Shown here: positions 38,140-47,259 of the stretch, piece after piece
Layout: every line of letters starts with the position of its first letter
Numbering within the stretch: position 1 is the first letter of the stretch
Source: Pseudomonadota bacterium
GTDB taxonomy: Bacteria > Pseudomonadota > Gammaproteobacteria > Burkholderiales > SG8-39
DNA: 64,000 bases
Assembly (NCBI GenBank): GCA_021811085.1
Contig: JAJZPQ010000005.1
Location: forward strand, 1-64,000
Reading direction: 5' to 3'
Translations under genes and position numbers: made by a program
Notes under the pieces: generated by a model
Told to the model about the DNA's origin: nothing
Seen by the model: only the letters and a program-made list of their open reading frames with translations
Databases searched by the model: none

Positions 38140-38855
38140 TGGTGACGCGGATTAGCCTTGGCGATATCGAAGTAGACGTGGTGCAAAAGGGCATCAAAAA
38201 TCTACACCTGAGCGTTCACCCGCCGACAGGCAAGGTGCGGATCGCTGCTCCTTTACGCATGGAGGTGGACACGATCCGCGTTTTCGCGATCTCCAAGCTG
38301 GGCTGGATTAAGAAGCAGCAGGAAAAGCTGCGCTGTCAGGAACGCGAGGCCCCGCGGGAATACCTTGACCGGGAAAGCCATTATTACCGGGGCAAGCGTT
38401 ACCTTCTGAAAGTAGTGGAAAACGAGGCCGCACCTCGCGTCGAACTCAAACATGCGACCATGGTCCTGCACGTGCGCCCGGGCGCGGATGGCGACAAGAA
38501 GCAATCAGTAATTGATGAGTGGTATCGCCGACAACTCAAGGACGAAATTCAGCCGCTCATTGCCAAATGGCAGCGGCATCTGGGCGTGCGAGTTGAGCGC
38601 TTCGGCGTCAGAAAGATGAAGACGATGTGGGGAAGCTGCTCGCCGAAGACCAAGGCCATTCTTCTCAATCTGGAATTAGCCAAGAAACCACCGACCTGTC
38701 TGGAATACATCGTTGTCCACGAATTGGTGCATCTTCTTGAGCCCACCCACAACAGCCGCTTCGTCGCCTTGATGGATCGGTTCATGCCGCAATGGCGATT
38801 CCATCGGGAAGAACTGAATCGCCTGCCGGTGCGGCATGAGCGTTGGGGGTATTGA
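38139..38855 (+). CDS. YgjP-like M48/DUF45 family metallopeptidase
   Basis: Zinc peptidase-like protein of 238 residues. The DUF45 fold is recognisable: DVVQKGIKNLHLSVHPPTGK at the start, MWGSCSPKTKAILLNLELAK, and the zinc motif VVHELVHLLEPTHNSRF (HExxH plus a third histidine). Its ATG overlaps the hsdR stop by one base. YgjP/DUF45 genes are frequent companions of type I restriction operons downstream of hsdR, but their function there is unknown. It is the last gene of the island; 185 bases of AT-richer, gene-free sequence follow. Confidence 0.85.
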   Translation: MVTRISLGDIEVDVVQKGIKNLHLSVHPPTGKVRIAAPLRMEVDTIRVFAISKLGWIKKQQEKLRCQEREAPREYLDRESHYYRGKRYLLKVVENEAAPRVELKHATMVLHVRPGADGDKKQSVIDEWYRRQLKDEIQPLIAKWQRHLGVRVERFGVRKMKTMWGSCSPKTKAILLNLELAKKPPTCLEYIVVHELVHLLEPTHNSRFVALMDRFMPQWRFHREELNRLPVRHERWGY

Positions 38856-39012
38856 ACCGTCAAGGTTATTGGAACGTTGGCAATGAGGGTTGCAATCTTC
38901 CTAACTGTTTCGTGGGAATTTCCAATTGCCTTGCCAAATTTAGCACTTTGATACGTCAAAGAGGCAGGCAGCACCTGAGATGCCGCTGCTTGAATGTTCA
39001 AGAATCCTGGTG

Positions 39013-39036
39013 GCAGCCGGCTTCTGCGCCGGCTGC
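39013..39036. terminator. Hairpin downstream of the minus-strand flavoprotein gene
   Basis: GCAGCCGGC (39013-39021) and GCCGGCTGC (39028-39036) form a perfect 9-base-pair GC-rich stem with a 6-base loop. It lies 5 bases beyond the flavoprotein stop and faces the end of the restriction island. No run of U follows, so it may need Rho or simply protect the 3' end. Confidence 0.5.
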
Positions 39037-39040
39037 GCTC

Positions 39041-40750
39041 TCAGCCGACCAGGCTTTCCCCGGGGCGCACGCGCGTGAACTGTACCGGCTCGCGGCTGAC
39101 GCTGAAACCTGCGCCCGCCGCCTGCACCAGGCTGTAAGTGGAGGTCGCGAGCTCGCCCGCGTCGGGAAAATCCTCGCGATAGTGCGCGCCGCGCGAATTC
39201 TCGCGCACCAGCGCCGCTTCGCAAATGGCGCGGCTGACCAGGATCAGGTTGTTCAGGTTGAGCCAGTCGTGCCAGGCGAGGTTGTAGCGCAGATCGCCGG
39301 CATCTACGCCGGTGGTATCGAGGCGCGCCTGCAATTCGGCCAGCGCGCCGCGCGCGCGCGCAAGCCCTTTCGCGTCGCGCACGATGCCGACATCGTCCCA
39401 CATCAGTTCGTACAGCGTCTCGCGCACGCCTTCGACATCGCCCGGGCGCCGGCCCAGCGGCGCGCGACAGGCCGCCTCGGTCGCGGCGATTGCTTCGGCG
39501 TCGGGTTCGCGCAGTTCGCCCTGGGCTCGCACCCAGGCGGCCATTTCCTCGCCTGCGACACCGCCGTAGACAGTCGAGTTCGCGACGCCGTTGCCGCCGA
39601 GCCGATTGGCGCCGTGTACGCCGCCGGTGTCTTCGCCCGCGGCAAACAGGCCGGGCAGTGCGGTGGAGCAATCGGGTTTGAATTCCACGCCACCCATCAT
39701 GTAATGCGCGGTCGGCACCACTTCGACCAGTCCGCCGGCGAGATCGAAGCCGCTGTCGGCGCAGCGATCGACCATGCCCTTGAACTGCTTCACCACGTTT
39801 TGCGGACCCAGGTGTGCCATGCTGATATGCACGCCGCCGTTGGGCGTGGTGCGGCCGGCGCGCATTTCCGCGTAGATGCCGCGCGAGACGACGTCGCGCG
39901 TGGCGCGCTCGAGCCTGGCGTCGTAGTTGCCCATGAAACGCTCGCCCGCGCCGTTGAGCAGGTAGCCGCCGGAGCCGCGCAACCCCTCTTCCAGCACGGT
40001 GCCGGTCATGCGCGTGTTCGTCCCTGCCAGTAGACCGGTGGGATGGAACTGCACCATCTCCATGTCGCGAAGCGTCAAGCCTGCGCGCAAGGCCATCGCC
40101 AGGCCGTCGCAGCTCTTGTCGCCTGAAGGGGTGTGGTACTTGTACATGGTCGGCCCGCCGCCGGTGGCGAGCAGCACCGCCTTCGCCTGGACGAAGGCGA
40201 ACTCGCCCGTGCGCATGTCGATCATCAGCACTCCGGCGAGTGCGTCGCCGCTCTTCGCCTTGATCAAGGCCACCGCGCGATGCTCCTCCAGCCGCTTGAT
40301 CTTGCGCGACCATATCTGCTCGGCCAGGCGGTTGATGATTTCGATGCCGGTAAGATCGCCCTTGTGCACGGTGCGGTCGAACGTTTGTCCGGCGAACGCC
40401 TTCTGGTGAATGCTGCCGTCAGGATTGCGGTCGAAAAAGCAGCCGAGCTCGTTCTCCAGCTCGTGGATGCGCTCGACCGCGAGCGTCACCAGCTTCCACG
40501 CGAGATCCTGGTTGGGCAGCCACTTGCCGCCCTCGATGGTGTCCATGAAGTGGCGCTCGATCGAGTCGCCGGCGGCGAGCGCGACGTTGTAGCCGCCCTG
40601 CACCATGCGCGTGCAGCCGCATTTTCCGAGCAGGCCCTTGACCGCGATGGTGATGTCGAGCTTGGGGTCCGCCTGGTGCGCGTGCAGCGCGGCGAACAGG
40701 CCGGCGCCGCCGGAGCCGAGGATCAGGATGTCAGTGCGTAGGGTTTGCAT
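39041..40750 (-). CDS. Succinate dehydrogenase/fumarate reductase-type flavoprotein subunit
   Basis: FAD-dependent oxidoreductase of 569 residues in the SdhA/FrdA/L-aspartate oxidase family. The dinucleotide fold is ILILGSGGAGLFAALHAHQ at the N-terminus. Further motifs are AVLLATGGGPTMYKYHTPSG, MVQFHPTGLLAGTN, the catalytic-region YLLNGAGERFMGNYD, AHYMMGGVEFKPDCST and the FAD contact GANRLGGNGVANSTVYGG. It differs from standard SdhA around the substrate histidine region (FDRTVHKGDLTG), so the substrate may not be succinate itself. It is 9 bases downstream of a GntR regulator on the minus strand. Iron-sulfur and membrane subunits that could complete the complex are encoded 8 kb away on the plus strand. 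Confidence 0.88.
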   Translation of the reverse strand: MQTLRTDILILGSGGAGLFAALHAHQADPKLDITIAVKGLLGKCGCTRMVQGGYNVALAAGDSIERHFMDTIEGGKWLPNQDLAWKLVTLAVERIHELENELGCFFDRNPDGSIHQKAFAGQTFDRTVHKGDLTGIEIINRLAEQIWSRKIKRLEEHRAVALIKAKSGDALAGVLMIDMRTGEFAFVQAKAVLLATGGGPTMYKYHTPSGDKSCDGLAMALRAGLTLRDMEMVQFHPTGLLAGTNTRMTGTVLEEGLRGSGGYLLNGAGERFMGNYDARLERATRDVVSRGIYAEMRAGRTTPNGGVHISMAHLGPQNVVKQFKGMVDRCADSGFDLAGGLVEVVPTAHYMMGGVEFKPDCSTALPGLFAAGEDTGGVHGANRLGGNGVANSTVYGGVAGEEMAAWVRAQGELREPDAEAIAATEAACRAPLGRRPGDVEGVRETLYELMWDDVGIVRDAKGLARARGALAELQARLDTTGVDAGDLRYNLAWHDWLNLNNLILVSRAICEAALVRENSRGAHYREDFPDAGELATSTYSLVQAAGAGFSVSREPVQFTRVRPGESLVG

Positions 40751-40759
40751 AATTTGTCC

Positions 40760-41512
40760 TCAGTCCTTGCCCAGGTCGCTGAAGTATTCGTGCTCGGCGG
40801 TGTTGACCAGGCTGGTGCGCAATTCGACCGGCAGGTTATGGTAGCTCAGCGCGATGCGCTTGATGCGCAGCAGCGGCGAGCCTGCCGGTACGCCGAGCAG
40901 CTTCGCGCTCGGCCGGTCCGCCAGCGCCGCACTCAGGCGCTCCGCGCTTCTCACCACGTTGATGCCGTAGCGCTCCTGGTAGAGCTGGTAAATGGTGCTG
41001 TCGCGTCCGCTGAATATCTTTTCGCTCAAGCGCGGAAAGCGCTCCGCCGGCAGCGTGATGTCGTCGAGCACCACCGGCTGCCCGCCCAGGTGCAGCAGGT
41101 TCCTGATCCTGAACACCGGCGCGCCCGGCGCAATATTGAGGCGCGCGGCGCTGTCGGCATCGGCCCTGGCGCGGGCGAAGGAAAGCAATTCGGTGCGCGG
41201 CTGCTCTCGTGCGCCGCTCGCGGGGACGATGTGAAAAAAGTGGAACAGCATGCGCCGCGCGTTGTGGCTCGCGACAAACGTGCCGCGTCCCTGGTGGCGC
41301 AGCAGGATGCGTTCGGCCGCGAGCTCGTCGATGGCCTTGCGCACGGTGCCGATGGAGACGCGGTAGCGCTGGGCCAGCCGGGTTTCGGAGGGCAGCGCCA
41401 CACCCGGCGCCCATTCGCCTGCGGCCAGGCTCTGCGTCAGCAGGCGCTTCACCTCCTTGTACAGCGGCAACGGGCCGCCGGTATCCGCGCCGGGAATTTC
41501 GCTGATTTGCAT
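40760..41512 (-). CDS. GntR-family regulator, HutC/UTRA subfamily
   Basis: Regulator of 250 residues. The winged helix contains PLYKEVKRLLTQSLAAGEWA, ALPSETRLAQRYRVSIGTV and RKAIDELAAERILLRHQGRG, and the UTRA effector domain follows (GAPVFRIRNLLHLGGQPVVL, then RLSAALADRPSAKLLGVPAG). UTRA proteins bind small organic ligands. It is transcribed away from suyAB and toward the flavoprotein gene, so it probably controls both directions. A palindrome typical of HutC-type sites lies about 20 bases upstream of its start. Confidence 0.9.
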   Translation of the reverse strand: MQISEIPGADTGGPLPLYKEVKRLLTQSLAAGEWAPGVALPSETRLAQRYRVSIGTVRKAIDELAAERILLRHQGRGTFVASHNARRMLFHFFHIVPASGAREQPRTELLSFARARADADSAARLNIAPGAPVFRIRNLLHLGGQPVVLDDITLPAERFPRLSEKIFSGRDSTIYQLYQERYGINVVRSAERLSAALADRPSAKLLGVPAGSPLLRIKRIALSYHNLPVELRTSLVNTAEHEYFSDLGKD

Positions 41513-41532
41513 GGCGCCAGTCTAGCACATCA

Positions 41533-41545
41533 TGTATATCATACA
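41533..41545. promoter_or_regulatory. Probable HutC/GntR operator upstream of suyA
   Basis: TGTATATCATACA is an inverted repeat (TGTAT/ATACA, 3-base centre) in an AT-rich patch of an otherwise GC-rich region. It resembles the GTATA-rich operators of UTRA-type GntR regulators. It lies just upstream of the regulator start and about 11 bases before a -35-like box for suyA, so it could serve both promoters. Confidence 0.5.
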
Positions 41546-41555
41546 AGTCATATAG

Positions 41556-41584
41556 TTGACTTTGGCGGCGGGGGCGCCTACCAT
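41556..41584 (+). promoter_or_regulatory. Probable promoter of the suyAB operon
   Basis: TTGACT (41556-41561) and TACCAT (41579-41584) match sigma-70 -35 and -10 boxes with the optimal 17-base spacing. The suyA start is 75 bases further down. The adjacent palindrome would place a regulator at the -35 edge. Confidence 0.5.
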
Positions 41585-41658
41585 TCTTGTTCCGCGCTTG
41601 CCGCAGTATGACGACAGTGCGGATTCGAGAATTTGAACCTGGTTAAGGAGGCGTAAGC

Positions 41659-41940
41659 ATGATCCACTTTGTAGTGCATGACGAGCACGATTCGGTCGGC
41701 GTGGTCGTCGTCGAGGGCGTCAAATCCGGCCAGCAGCTCACCGGCTGGATCATGGACCAGGACAAGGAAATCAAGGTGCGCGCGCAGAACGACATCCCCA
41801 TCGGCCACAAGCTCGCGATCCAGAAGCTGAAGGCGAACGATACGGTGATCAAATACGGCGTAGACATCGGCCGCACCGTGGCGCCGATCAAGGTCGGCGA
41901 ACATGCGCACGTGCACAACATCAAGACGAAGAGGTGGTAG
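41659..41940 (+). CDS. suyA: (2R)-sulfolactate sulfo-lyase small subunit homologue (SuyA, SAF domain)
   Basis: Small SAF-domain protein of 93 residues. Together with SuyB it cleaves 3-sulfolactate to pyruvate and sulfite. The sequence [20 protein letters not shown], then [26 protein letters not shown] and the C-terminal [10 protein letters not shown] follows SuyA proteins closely. An AAGGAGG ribosome site is well placed. The large subunit starts 2 bases after its stop. Split UxaA-type pairs also act on other hydroxyacids, but the two sulfolactate dehydrogenase homologues and transporter downstream support this reading. Confidence 0.82.
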   Translation: MIHFVVHDEHDSVGVVVVEGVKSGQQLTGWIMDQDKEIKVRAQNDIPIGHKLAIQKLKANDTVIKYGVDIGRTVAPIKVGEHAHVHNIKTKRW

Positions 41941-41942
41941 TC

Positions 41943-43112
41943 ATGAATCTTTCCAAAGCGAAGTTCTGGGGCTACAAGCGCGAAAACGGCCGCATCGGCG
42001 TACGCAACCACGTGATCATCCTGCCGGTCGATGATCTCGCCAACGCCGCGTGCGAGGCGGTCGCCAACAACATCAAGGGCGCGATGGCGCTGCCGCATCC
42101 CTACGGGCGCCTGCAATTCGGCGCCGACCTGGATCTGCATTTCCGCACGCTCATCGGCACCGGGTCCAATCCCAACGTCGCCGCGGTAGTGGTGATCGGC
42201 ATCGAGGAGGAATGGACCAAGAAAGTGGTCGATGGCATCGCCAAGACCGGCAAGCCGGTGTGCGGCTTCGGCATCGAGCAGCACGGCGACCACGACACCA
42301 TCATGCGCGCGTCCAAGGCGGCGAAGCAGTACGTGCAGTGGGCCTCGGAACTCAAGCGCGAGGAGCGGCCGCTGAAGGACCTGTGGGTGTCGACCAAGTG
42401 CGGTGAATCCGACACCACGTCGGGCTGCGGTGCCAACCCGACCGTGGGTAATGCCTTCGACAAGATGTATCCGCACAAGGTGACGCTCTGTTTCGGTGAG
42501 ACCACCGAGATCACCGGCGGCGAGCATCTGGTGGCTGCGCGCTGCCGCACGCCGGCCGTGCGCAAGCAGTTCATGGCCATGTTCGACCGCTACCAGGAAG
42601 TCATCAACCTGCACAAGACCAGCGATCTGATGGATTCGCAGCCGACCAAGGGCAATATCCTCGGCGGTCTGACCACGATCGAAGAAAAGGCGCTGGGCAA
42701 CATTCAGAAGATCGGCAGAAAATGCCTGGTGGACGGGGTGGTCGACAAGGCTGAGACGCCGAGCGGCCCAGGCCTATGGTTCATGGACTCGTCCTCGGCC
42801 GCGGCCGAAATGGTGACGCTGTTGGCGGCGGCCGGATTCGTAGTACACCTGTTTCCGACCGGCCAGGGCAACGTCATTGGCAATCCGATTCTGCCGGTGA
42901 TCAAGCTGTCGGCCAATCCGCGCACCGTGCGCACCATGTCCGAGCACATCGACGTCGACGTGTCCGGGTTGCTGCGCCGGGAAATGACGCAGGATGAGGC
43001 GGGCGATGCGCTGCTCGATTGCATGTTCCGCACCGCCAACGGCCGCCTCACCGCTGCGGAGGCCTTGGGCCATCGCGAGTTCGTGCTCACGCGCTTGTAC
43101 GAGAGCGCCTGA
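41943..43112 (+). CDS. suyB: (2R)-sulfolactate sulfo-lyase large subunit homologue (SuyB)
   Basis: Catalytic subunit of 389 residues in the UxaA superfamily. It shows [20 protein letters not shown] at the N-terminus, [39 protein letters not shown] and [20 protein letters not shown]. The cysteines in these motifs are candidate iron ligands. ATG 41943 is used; GAGGTGG just upstream is the ribosome site. It forms a pair with suyA. The reaction would release sulfite, which must be exported or oxidised; no sulfite dehydrogenase or sulfite exporter gene is seen in the window. Confidence 0.82.
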   Translation: MNLSKAKFWGYKRENGRIGVRNHVIILPVDDLANAACEAVANNIKGAMALPHPYGRLQFGADLDLHFRTLIGTGSNPNVAAVVVIGIEEEWTKKVVDGIAKTGKPVCGFGIEQHGDHDTIMRASKAAKQYVQWASELKREERPLKDLWVSTKCGESDTTSGCGANPTVGNAFDKMYPHKVTLCFGETTEITGGEHLVAARCRTPAVRKQFMAMFDRYQEVINLHKTSDLMDSQPTKGNILGGLTTIEEKALGNIQKIGRKCLVDGVVDKAETPSGPGLWFMDSSSAAAEMVTLLAAAGFVVHLFPTGQGNVIGNPILPVIKLSANPRTVRTMSEHIDVDVSGLLRREMTQDEAGDALLDCMFRTANGRLTAAEALGHREFVLTRLYESA

Positions 43113-43208
43113 CCTCGCGCCGTTACGCGCTGCGCGCGCCGTAAGCGGGGCGCGCAGCGCGGCCGCGGCGGTCCGCAAGGAGCCAATTCCACAGGAGTGA
43201 TGGTAAGC

Positions 43209-44138
43209 ATGAAGATTGCGATAACGGAATTCATGGATCTGGCTGCGGTCGATACGCTGCGCGCCCGCTTCAGCGTGGTCTATGACCCGCAACTGGTCGA
43301 CCGCCGCGCCGATCTGTTCGGACTGCTGGACGATGTGCCGGCGCTGATCGTGCGCAACCGCACCCAGGTCGATGCCGAACTGCTCGCCGCCGCGCCGCGG
43401 CTGCGCGTAGTCGGCCGGCTCGGCGTGGGCTTGGACAATATCGATGTCGCGGCCTGCAAGGCGCGCGGCATCAAGGTCATACCGGCCACCGGCGCCAACA
43501 CGCGGGCGGTGGCCGAGTACGTCATCTCCACCGTCATGCTGCTGCTGCGCGGCGCCTATCTGTCGAGCGCCGCAGTGGCCGCAGGCAAGTGGCCGCGCAC
43601 GCAGCTGTCCGAAGGACGCGAGACTGCCGGGCGGACGTTGGGCCTGGTGGGCTTCGGCAGCATCGGCCAGCTCACCGCCAAACTTGCCATGGCGCTGGGC
43701 ATGCGCGTGCTGGCATACGATCCGCTGCTGGCCGCCGACGCGCCCGCTTGGGGCGAAAGCGGCGTCGCGCGGCGCGAGCTCGACGCGCTGCTCGCCGAGG
43801 CCGATGCCGTGAGCCTGCATGTGCCGCTGACGGCGCAGACGCGCGGTTTGATGGACGCGGCGCGCATCGGCCGCATGCGCGCCGAGGCGGTGCTCATCAA
43901 TACCGCCCGTGGCGGTATCGTCGACGAGACGGCCCTCGCCGAGGCGCTGCGCAGCGGCAGACTCGCCGGTGCGGCGCTGGACGTCTATGCGCAGGAACCG
44001 CTGCCTGAGGGCTCGCCCCTGGCCGCGGCCCCGAATCTGATTCTCACACCACATATCGGCGGCCTCACCCGCGAGTCCAACACCCGTGTCAGCACTATGA
44101 TCGCCGCCGGAGTGGCGGATTTCCTGCAGGCCGCCTAG
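43209..44138 (+). CDS. slcC: D-isomer specific 2-hydroxyacid dehydrogenase, (S)-sulfolactate dehydrogenase-like (SlcC)
   Basis: NAD-dependent dehydrogenase of 309 residues. It has the Rossmann motif GFGSIGQLTAKLAMALG, the catalytic Arg in INTARGGIVDE, Glu in GAALDVYAQEP and His in LTPHIGGL. In Chromohalobacter and Roseovarius SlcC oxidises (S)-sulfolactate to sulfopyruvate, and ComC reduces it to the (R) form used by SuyAB; here both genes follow suyB, supporting that role. The start is uncertain: ATG 43209 is 11 bases after AGGAG, while ATG 43200 is only 2 bases after it. Other D-hydroxyacid substrates remain possible. Confidence 0.8.
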   Translation: MKIAITEFMDLAAVDTLRARFSVVYDPQLVDRRADLFGLLDDVPALIVRNRTQVDAELLAAAPRLRVVGRLGVGLDNIDVAACKARGIKVIPATGANTRAVAEYVISTVMLLLRGAYLSSAAVAAGKWPRTQLSEGRETAGRTLGLVGFGSIGQLTAKLAMALGMRVLAYDPLLAADAPAWGESGVARRELDALLAEADAVSLHVPLTAQTRGLMDAARIGRMRAEAVLINTARGGIVDETALAEALRSGRLAGAALDVYAQEPLPEGSPLAAAPNLILTPHIGGLTRESNTRVSTMIAAGVADFLQAA

Positions 44139-44154
44139 CAAGGATGCAATCACC

Positions 44155-45171
44155 ATGCCCAAGTTATCCCTGGAACGCTTGAATGCGCTTGCAGCCGAGT
44201 CGCTGCTGCGCGCCGGCGCGTCGCTCGAGATGGCCCGCGTCACCGCCGCCGCCCTGGTGACGGCGGAAGCGCAGGGCCTGGCCTCCCACGGCCTGTCGCG
44301 CGTGCCGCAGTACGCCGGCCACCTGCGTCACGGCCGCGTCAACGGCACGGCACAGCCGCGCGTCATCCGTACCAAGGCCGCCGCCTGCCTGGTGGATGCC
44401 GACGAAGGCCTGGCGTTTCCCGCCTGCGCCCTGGCCGTGAAGGAAGCGATTGCGCGCGCCGGCGAATGCGGCGCAGCTTTCGCCGGTGTCACCCGCAGCC
44501 ACCATTTCGGCGTCGCCGCCTATCATCTGGTACCGGTCGCAGCCGCCGGCATGGTGGGCCTCGCCTTCGGCAATTCGCCGGCGGCCATGCCGGCTTGGGG
44601 CGGTCGCCGCCCTATCTACGGCACGAATCCGATCGCGGCAGTGTTTCCGCGTCGCGGACAGCCGCCGCTCACCATCGACCTGTCGCTGTCGGAAGTTGCC
44701 CGCGGCAAGCTGATGGTGGCGGCGAAGGCGGGCAAGTCCATCCCCGCGGGCTGGGCGCTGGACAAGGACGGCAATCCGACCACCGATCCGAAAGCGGGAT
44801 TGGAGGGGATGATGTTGCCGGCCGGCGGCGTCAAGGGCGCCATGCTGGCCCTGGTGGTCGAGCTGTTGTGCTGCGCTCTTACTGGCGCAGCGTTTGGTTT
44901 CGAGGCGGATTCGTTCTTCTCCGACAGCGGCAACCGGCCGCACATCGGACAGGCCTTCCTGGTGGTGGACCCGGCGGCGCTCGCCGGCGCCGAGGTATTC
45001 GCCGAGCGCATGGAAACGCTCATTGCAACGATGCTGCTCGATCCCGAAGTGCGCCTGCCGGGCTCCCGGCGCGCCAAGCTGGAGCAGCAGGCGCGGGATG
45101 AGGGCGTTGAAGTGCCGCAGGCGCTGCTCGACGACCTGGAATCGCTGGCCGCCGTCAAACTTCCCGCATAG
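44155..45171 (+). CDS. comC: Malate/L-lactate dehydrogenase family protein, (R)-sulfolactate dehydrogenase-like (ComC)
   Basis: NAD(P)-dependent dehydrogenase of the LDH2/MDH2 family, 338 residues. Typical segments are VTAEAQGLASHGLSRVPQYA, the catalytic-histidine stretch VTRSHHFGVAAYHL, AFGNSPAAMPAWGG, YGTNPIAAVFP and LPAGGVKGAMLALVVELL. Members include ComC, which interconverts sulfopyruvate and (R)-sulfolactate. It starts 17 bases after slcC. The pair of dehydrogenases with opposite stereopreference would act together as a racemase, feeding SuyAB. Confidence 0.82.
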   Translation: MPKLSLERLNALAAESLLRAGASLEMARVTAAALVTAEAQGLASHGLSRVPQYAGHLRHGRVNGTAQPRVIRTKAAACLVDADEGLAFPACALAVKEAIARAGECGAAFAGVTRSHHFGVAAYHLVPVAAAGMVGLAFGNSPAAMPAWGGRRPIYGTNPIAAVFPRRGQPPLTIDLSLSEVARGKLMVAAKAGKSIPAGWALDKDGNPTTDPKAGLEGMMLPAGGVKGAMLALVVELLCCALTGAAFGFEADSFFSDSGNRPHIGQAFLVVDPAALAGAEVFAERMETLIATMLLDPEVRLPGSRRAKLEQQARDEGVEVPQALLDDLESLAAVKLPA

Positions 45172-45220
45172 GTGTCCGCAGGCGATTGAAACCCGACATC
45201 CCGATCAACAAGGTGACCCA

Positions 45221-45676
45221 GTGAAGCGCAATGATCTCATCGGAGGATTCTTCTTCCTGGGAGTAGGCATTTTCTTTGCGGTGTATTCGCGCAGCGTCGA
45301 TATCGGCACCATGGAGGAGCCGGGACCGGGCTTCCTGCCGCTGTGGGCCGGCATCTTGCTCGCGCTCCTGTCGGCCGCCCTTCTCGGCAAGACATTCTTC
45401 AAGAAATTCGAGCAGGGCGAGCCGTTCTTCCCGGAGGGTGATTCCTGGAAGAGAGTCAGCATGGTGGTCGCATCCCTCATCGCCTACAACCTGCTTCTCA
45501 AGCCGCTCGGTTTCATACTTGTGACGTTTCTGTTTGTCGCATTCCTGGTGCGTTTCATCTTTCCGCAGACCTGGCTTAGGACCGCGGTCACCGCCGCGCT
45601 TTCCACCGTCGGGGCGCAATTCGTCTTCGTTACCTTGCTAGAAATTCAGTTTCCCAAGGGACTATTAGGCTTCTAG
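45221..45676 (+). CDS. Tripartite tricarboxylate transporter small membrane subunit (TctB family)
   Basis: Small integral membrane protein of 151 residues starting at GTG 45221, with an AAGGTGA ribosome site. Four hydrophobic segments are visible, including LIGGFFFLGVGIFFAVYS, PLWAGILLALLSAALLG and FILVTFLFVAFLVRFIF; the region EEPGPGFLPLWAG after the first helix is the TctB hallmark. It is the first of three transporter genes and corresponds to one of the SlcHFG subunits of sulfolactate degraders. Confidence 0.88.
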   Translation: MKRNDLIGGFFFLGVGIFFAVYSRSVDIGTMEEPGPGFLPLWAGILLALLSAALLGKTFFKKFEQGEPFFPEGDSWKRVSMVVASLIAYNLLLKPLGFILVTFLFVAFLVRFIFPQTWLRTAVTAALSTVGAQFVFVTLLEIQFPKGLLGF

Positions 45677-45692
45677 CAGGGGGGATACTCGA

Positions 45693-47210
45693 ATGGAAAT
45701 TCTCAACCATCTGCTGCAGGGCGCGATCGTCGCCTTTCAGCCGGTCAATCTGCTGTTCTGTTTCATCGGGGTACTTATGGGAACTCTGGTCGGGGTACTC
45801 CCCGGACTGGGGCCGACCGCGGCGATTGCGCTGTTGCTGCCGGTGAGTTTCCACATCCCCCCCGTCGCGACGATCATTATGCTGTCGGGCATCTATTACG
45901 GGGCCATGTACGGCGGTTCGACCACTTCGATACTGGTCAACATGCCCGGCGAGGCTGCGTCGGTTATCACCTGCCTGGACGGCTATCAGATGGCCAAGCA
46001 GGGACGTGCGGGCCCGGCGCTGGGCATCGCGGCGTTCGGATCCTTCATCGCCGGCACCCTGGGCATCTTCGGCATCGTGCTGCTGGCGCCCCCCATGGCG
46101 AAATTCGCGCTTGCCTTCGGCCCGCCCGAGTATTTTTCGATGATGCTCATGGGCATTGTGATCATCATTTACATGTCATCCGGCTCGATACTGAAGGACT
46201 TCATGACCGCGATATTCGGCCTGCTGCTGGGAACCATAGGCATGGACACCATTGCGGGAACGCAGCGGCTTACCTTCGGCGTCCTCGAACTTGCCGACGG
46301 TATCGGCTTCATTCCGGCGGTGATGGGGCTGTTCGGCATCTCCGAAATCCTGATGAACGTGGAGCGCATCGTCACCACGACTCTGGTTACGGAAAAGGTG
46401 AAGAACCTGATGCCGACGCTGCAGGACTGGAAGGATTCGATCAAGCCGATATTGCGCGGCAGCGGGCTCGGATTCTTGATCGGCGTGCTGCCGGGTCCGG
46501 CGCCGGTGATCGCGACCTACGCATCCTATGCGATGGAAAAGAAGCTTTCCAAGACCCCCGAGAGATTCGGCACCGGCTTCATCGCCGGAGTCGCCGGTCC
46601 GGAATCGGCGAACAATGCGGCCTCCAGCGGAGCCATGATCCCGCTGTTTACGCTGGGCATCCCGGCAAACTCGGTCATCGCGGTGCTGCTCGGTGCTTTC
46701 ATGATCCATGGCCTGCAGCCCGGACCGATGTTCATCACCAAGTACCCGGAGATTTTCTGGGGCACGATAGTGAGCATGTATCTCGGCAACGCCATGCTCC
46801 TCGTGCTCAATCTGCCGTTGATACCGCTATGGGTGAAGGTGCTGAAGATCCCCTATTCCATATTGTTCCCGCTGATCCTCATCTTCTGCCTCATCGGCGT
46901 CTACAGCCTGAACTTCAGCCAGGTGGAAATAGGGCTGATGACGGCGTTCGGCGTGCTGGGATACGTGATGCGCAAGTTCAAGTTCGAGATGGCGCCGCTG
47001 ATACTCGCCCTCGTGCTCGGGCCGATGATGGAAAGCAATCTGCGCCTCGCGCTGCTGCTCAGTCAGGGCGACGCGAGCGTTTTTCTGACCCAGCCGATAT
47101 CCGCTGTATTCATAGGCATATCCGCCCTGCTGGTCGTGTCGAACATGATTCCTGCGATCCGCAAGCGCAGGTCGAAGTTCAAGGAAAAGCTCGGCGAAGA
47201 CGATGTATGA
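45693..47210 (+). CDS. Tripartite tricarboxylate transporter large permease (TctA family)
   Basis: Large membrane subunit of 505 residues with about 11-12 hydrophobic helices. The two internally related signature loops are present: GVLPGLGPTAAIALLLPVSF in the first half and GVLPGPAPVIATYASYAMEK in the second. YGGSTTSILVNMPGEAASV is also typical. It uses the membrane potential to import carboxylates delivered by the binding protein. It lies 16 bases after tctB and its last codons precede the binding-protein gene by 49 bases. Confidence 0.93.
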   Translation: MEILNHLLQGAIVAFQPVNLLFCFIGVLMGTLVGVLPGLGPTAAIALLLPVSFHIPPVATIIMLSGIYYGAMYGGSTTSILVNMPGEAASVITCLDGYQMAKQGRAGPALGIAAFGSFIAGTLGIFGIVLLAPPMAKFALAFGPPEYFSMMLMGIVIIIYMSSGSILKDFMTAIFGLLLGTIGMDTIAGTQRLTFGVLELADGIGFIPAVMGLFGISEILMNVERIVTTTLVTEKVKNLMPTLQDWKDSIKPILRGSGLGFLIGVLPGPAPVIATYASYAMEKKLSKTPERFGTGFIAGVAGPESANNAASSGAMIPLFTLGIPANSVIAVLLGAFMIHGLQPGPMFITKYPEIFWGTIVSMYLGNAMLLVLNLPLIPLWVKVLKIPYSILFPLILIFCLIGVYSLNFSQVEIGLMTAFGVLGYVMRKFKFEMAPLILALVLGPMMESNLRLALLLSQGDASVFLTQPISAVFIGISALLVVSNMIPAIRKRRSKFKEKLGEDDV

Positions 47211-47259
47211 AAGCGCAGGGGCTCCCGGTTACCGTATCCGCAAAAAGAGAGGAATGACA

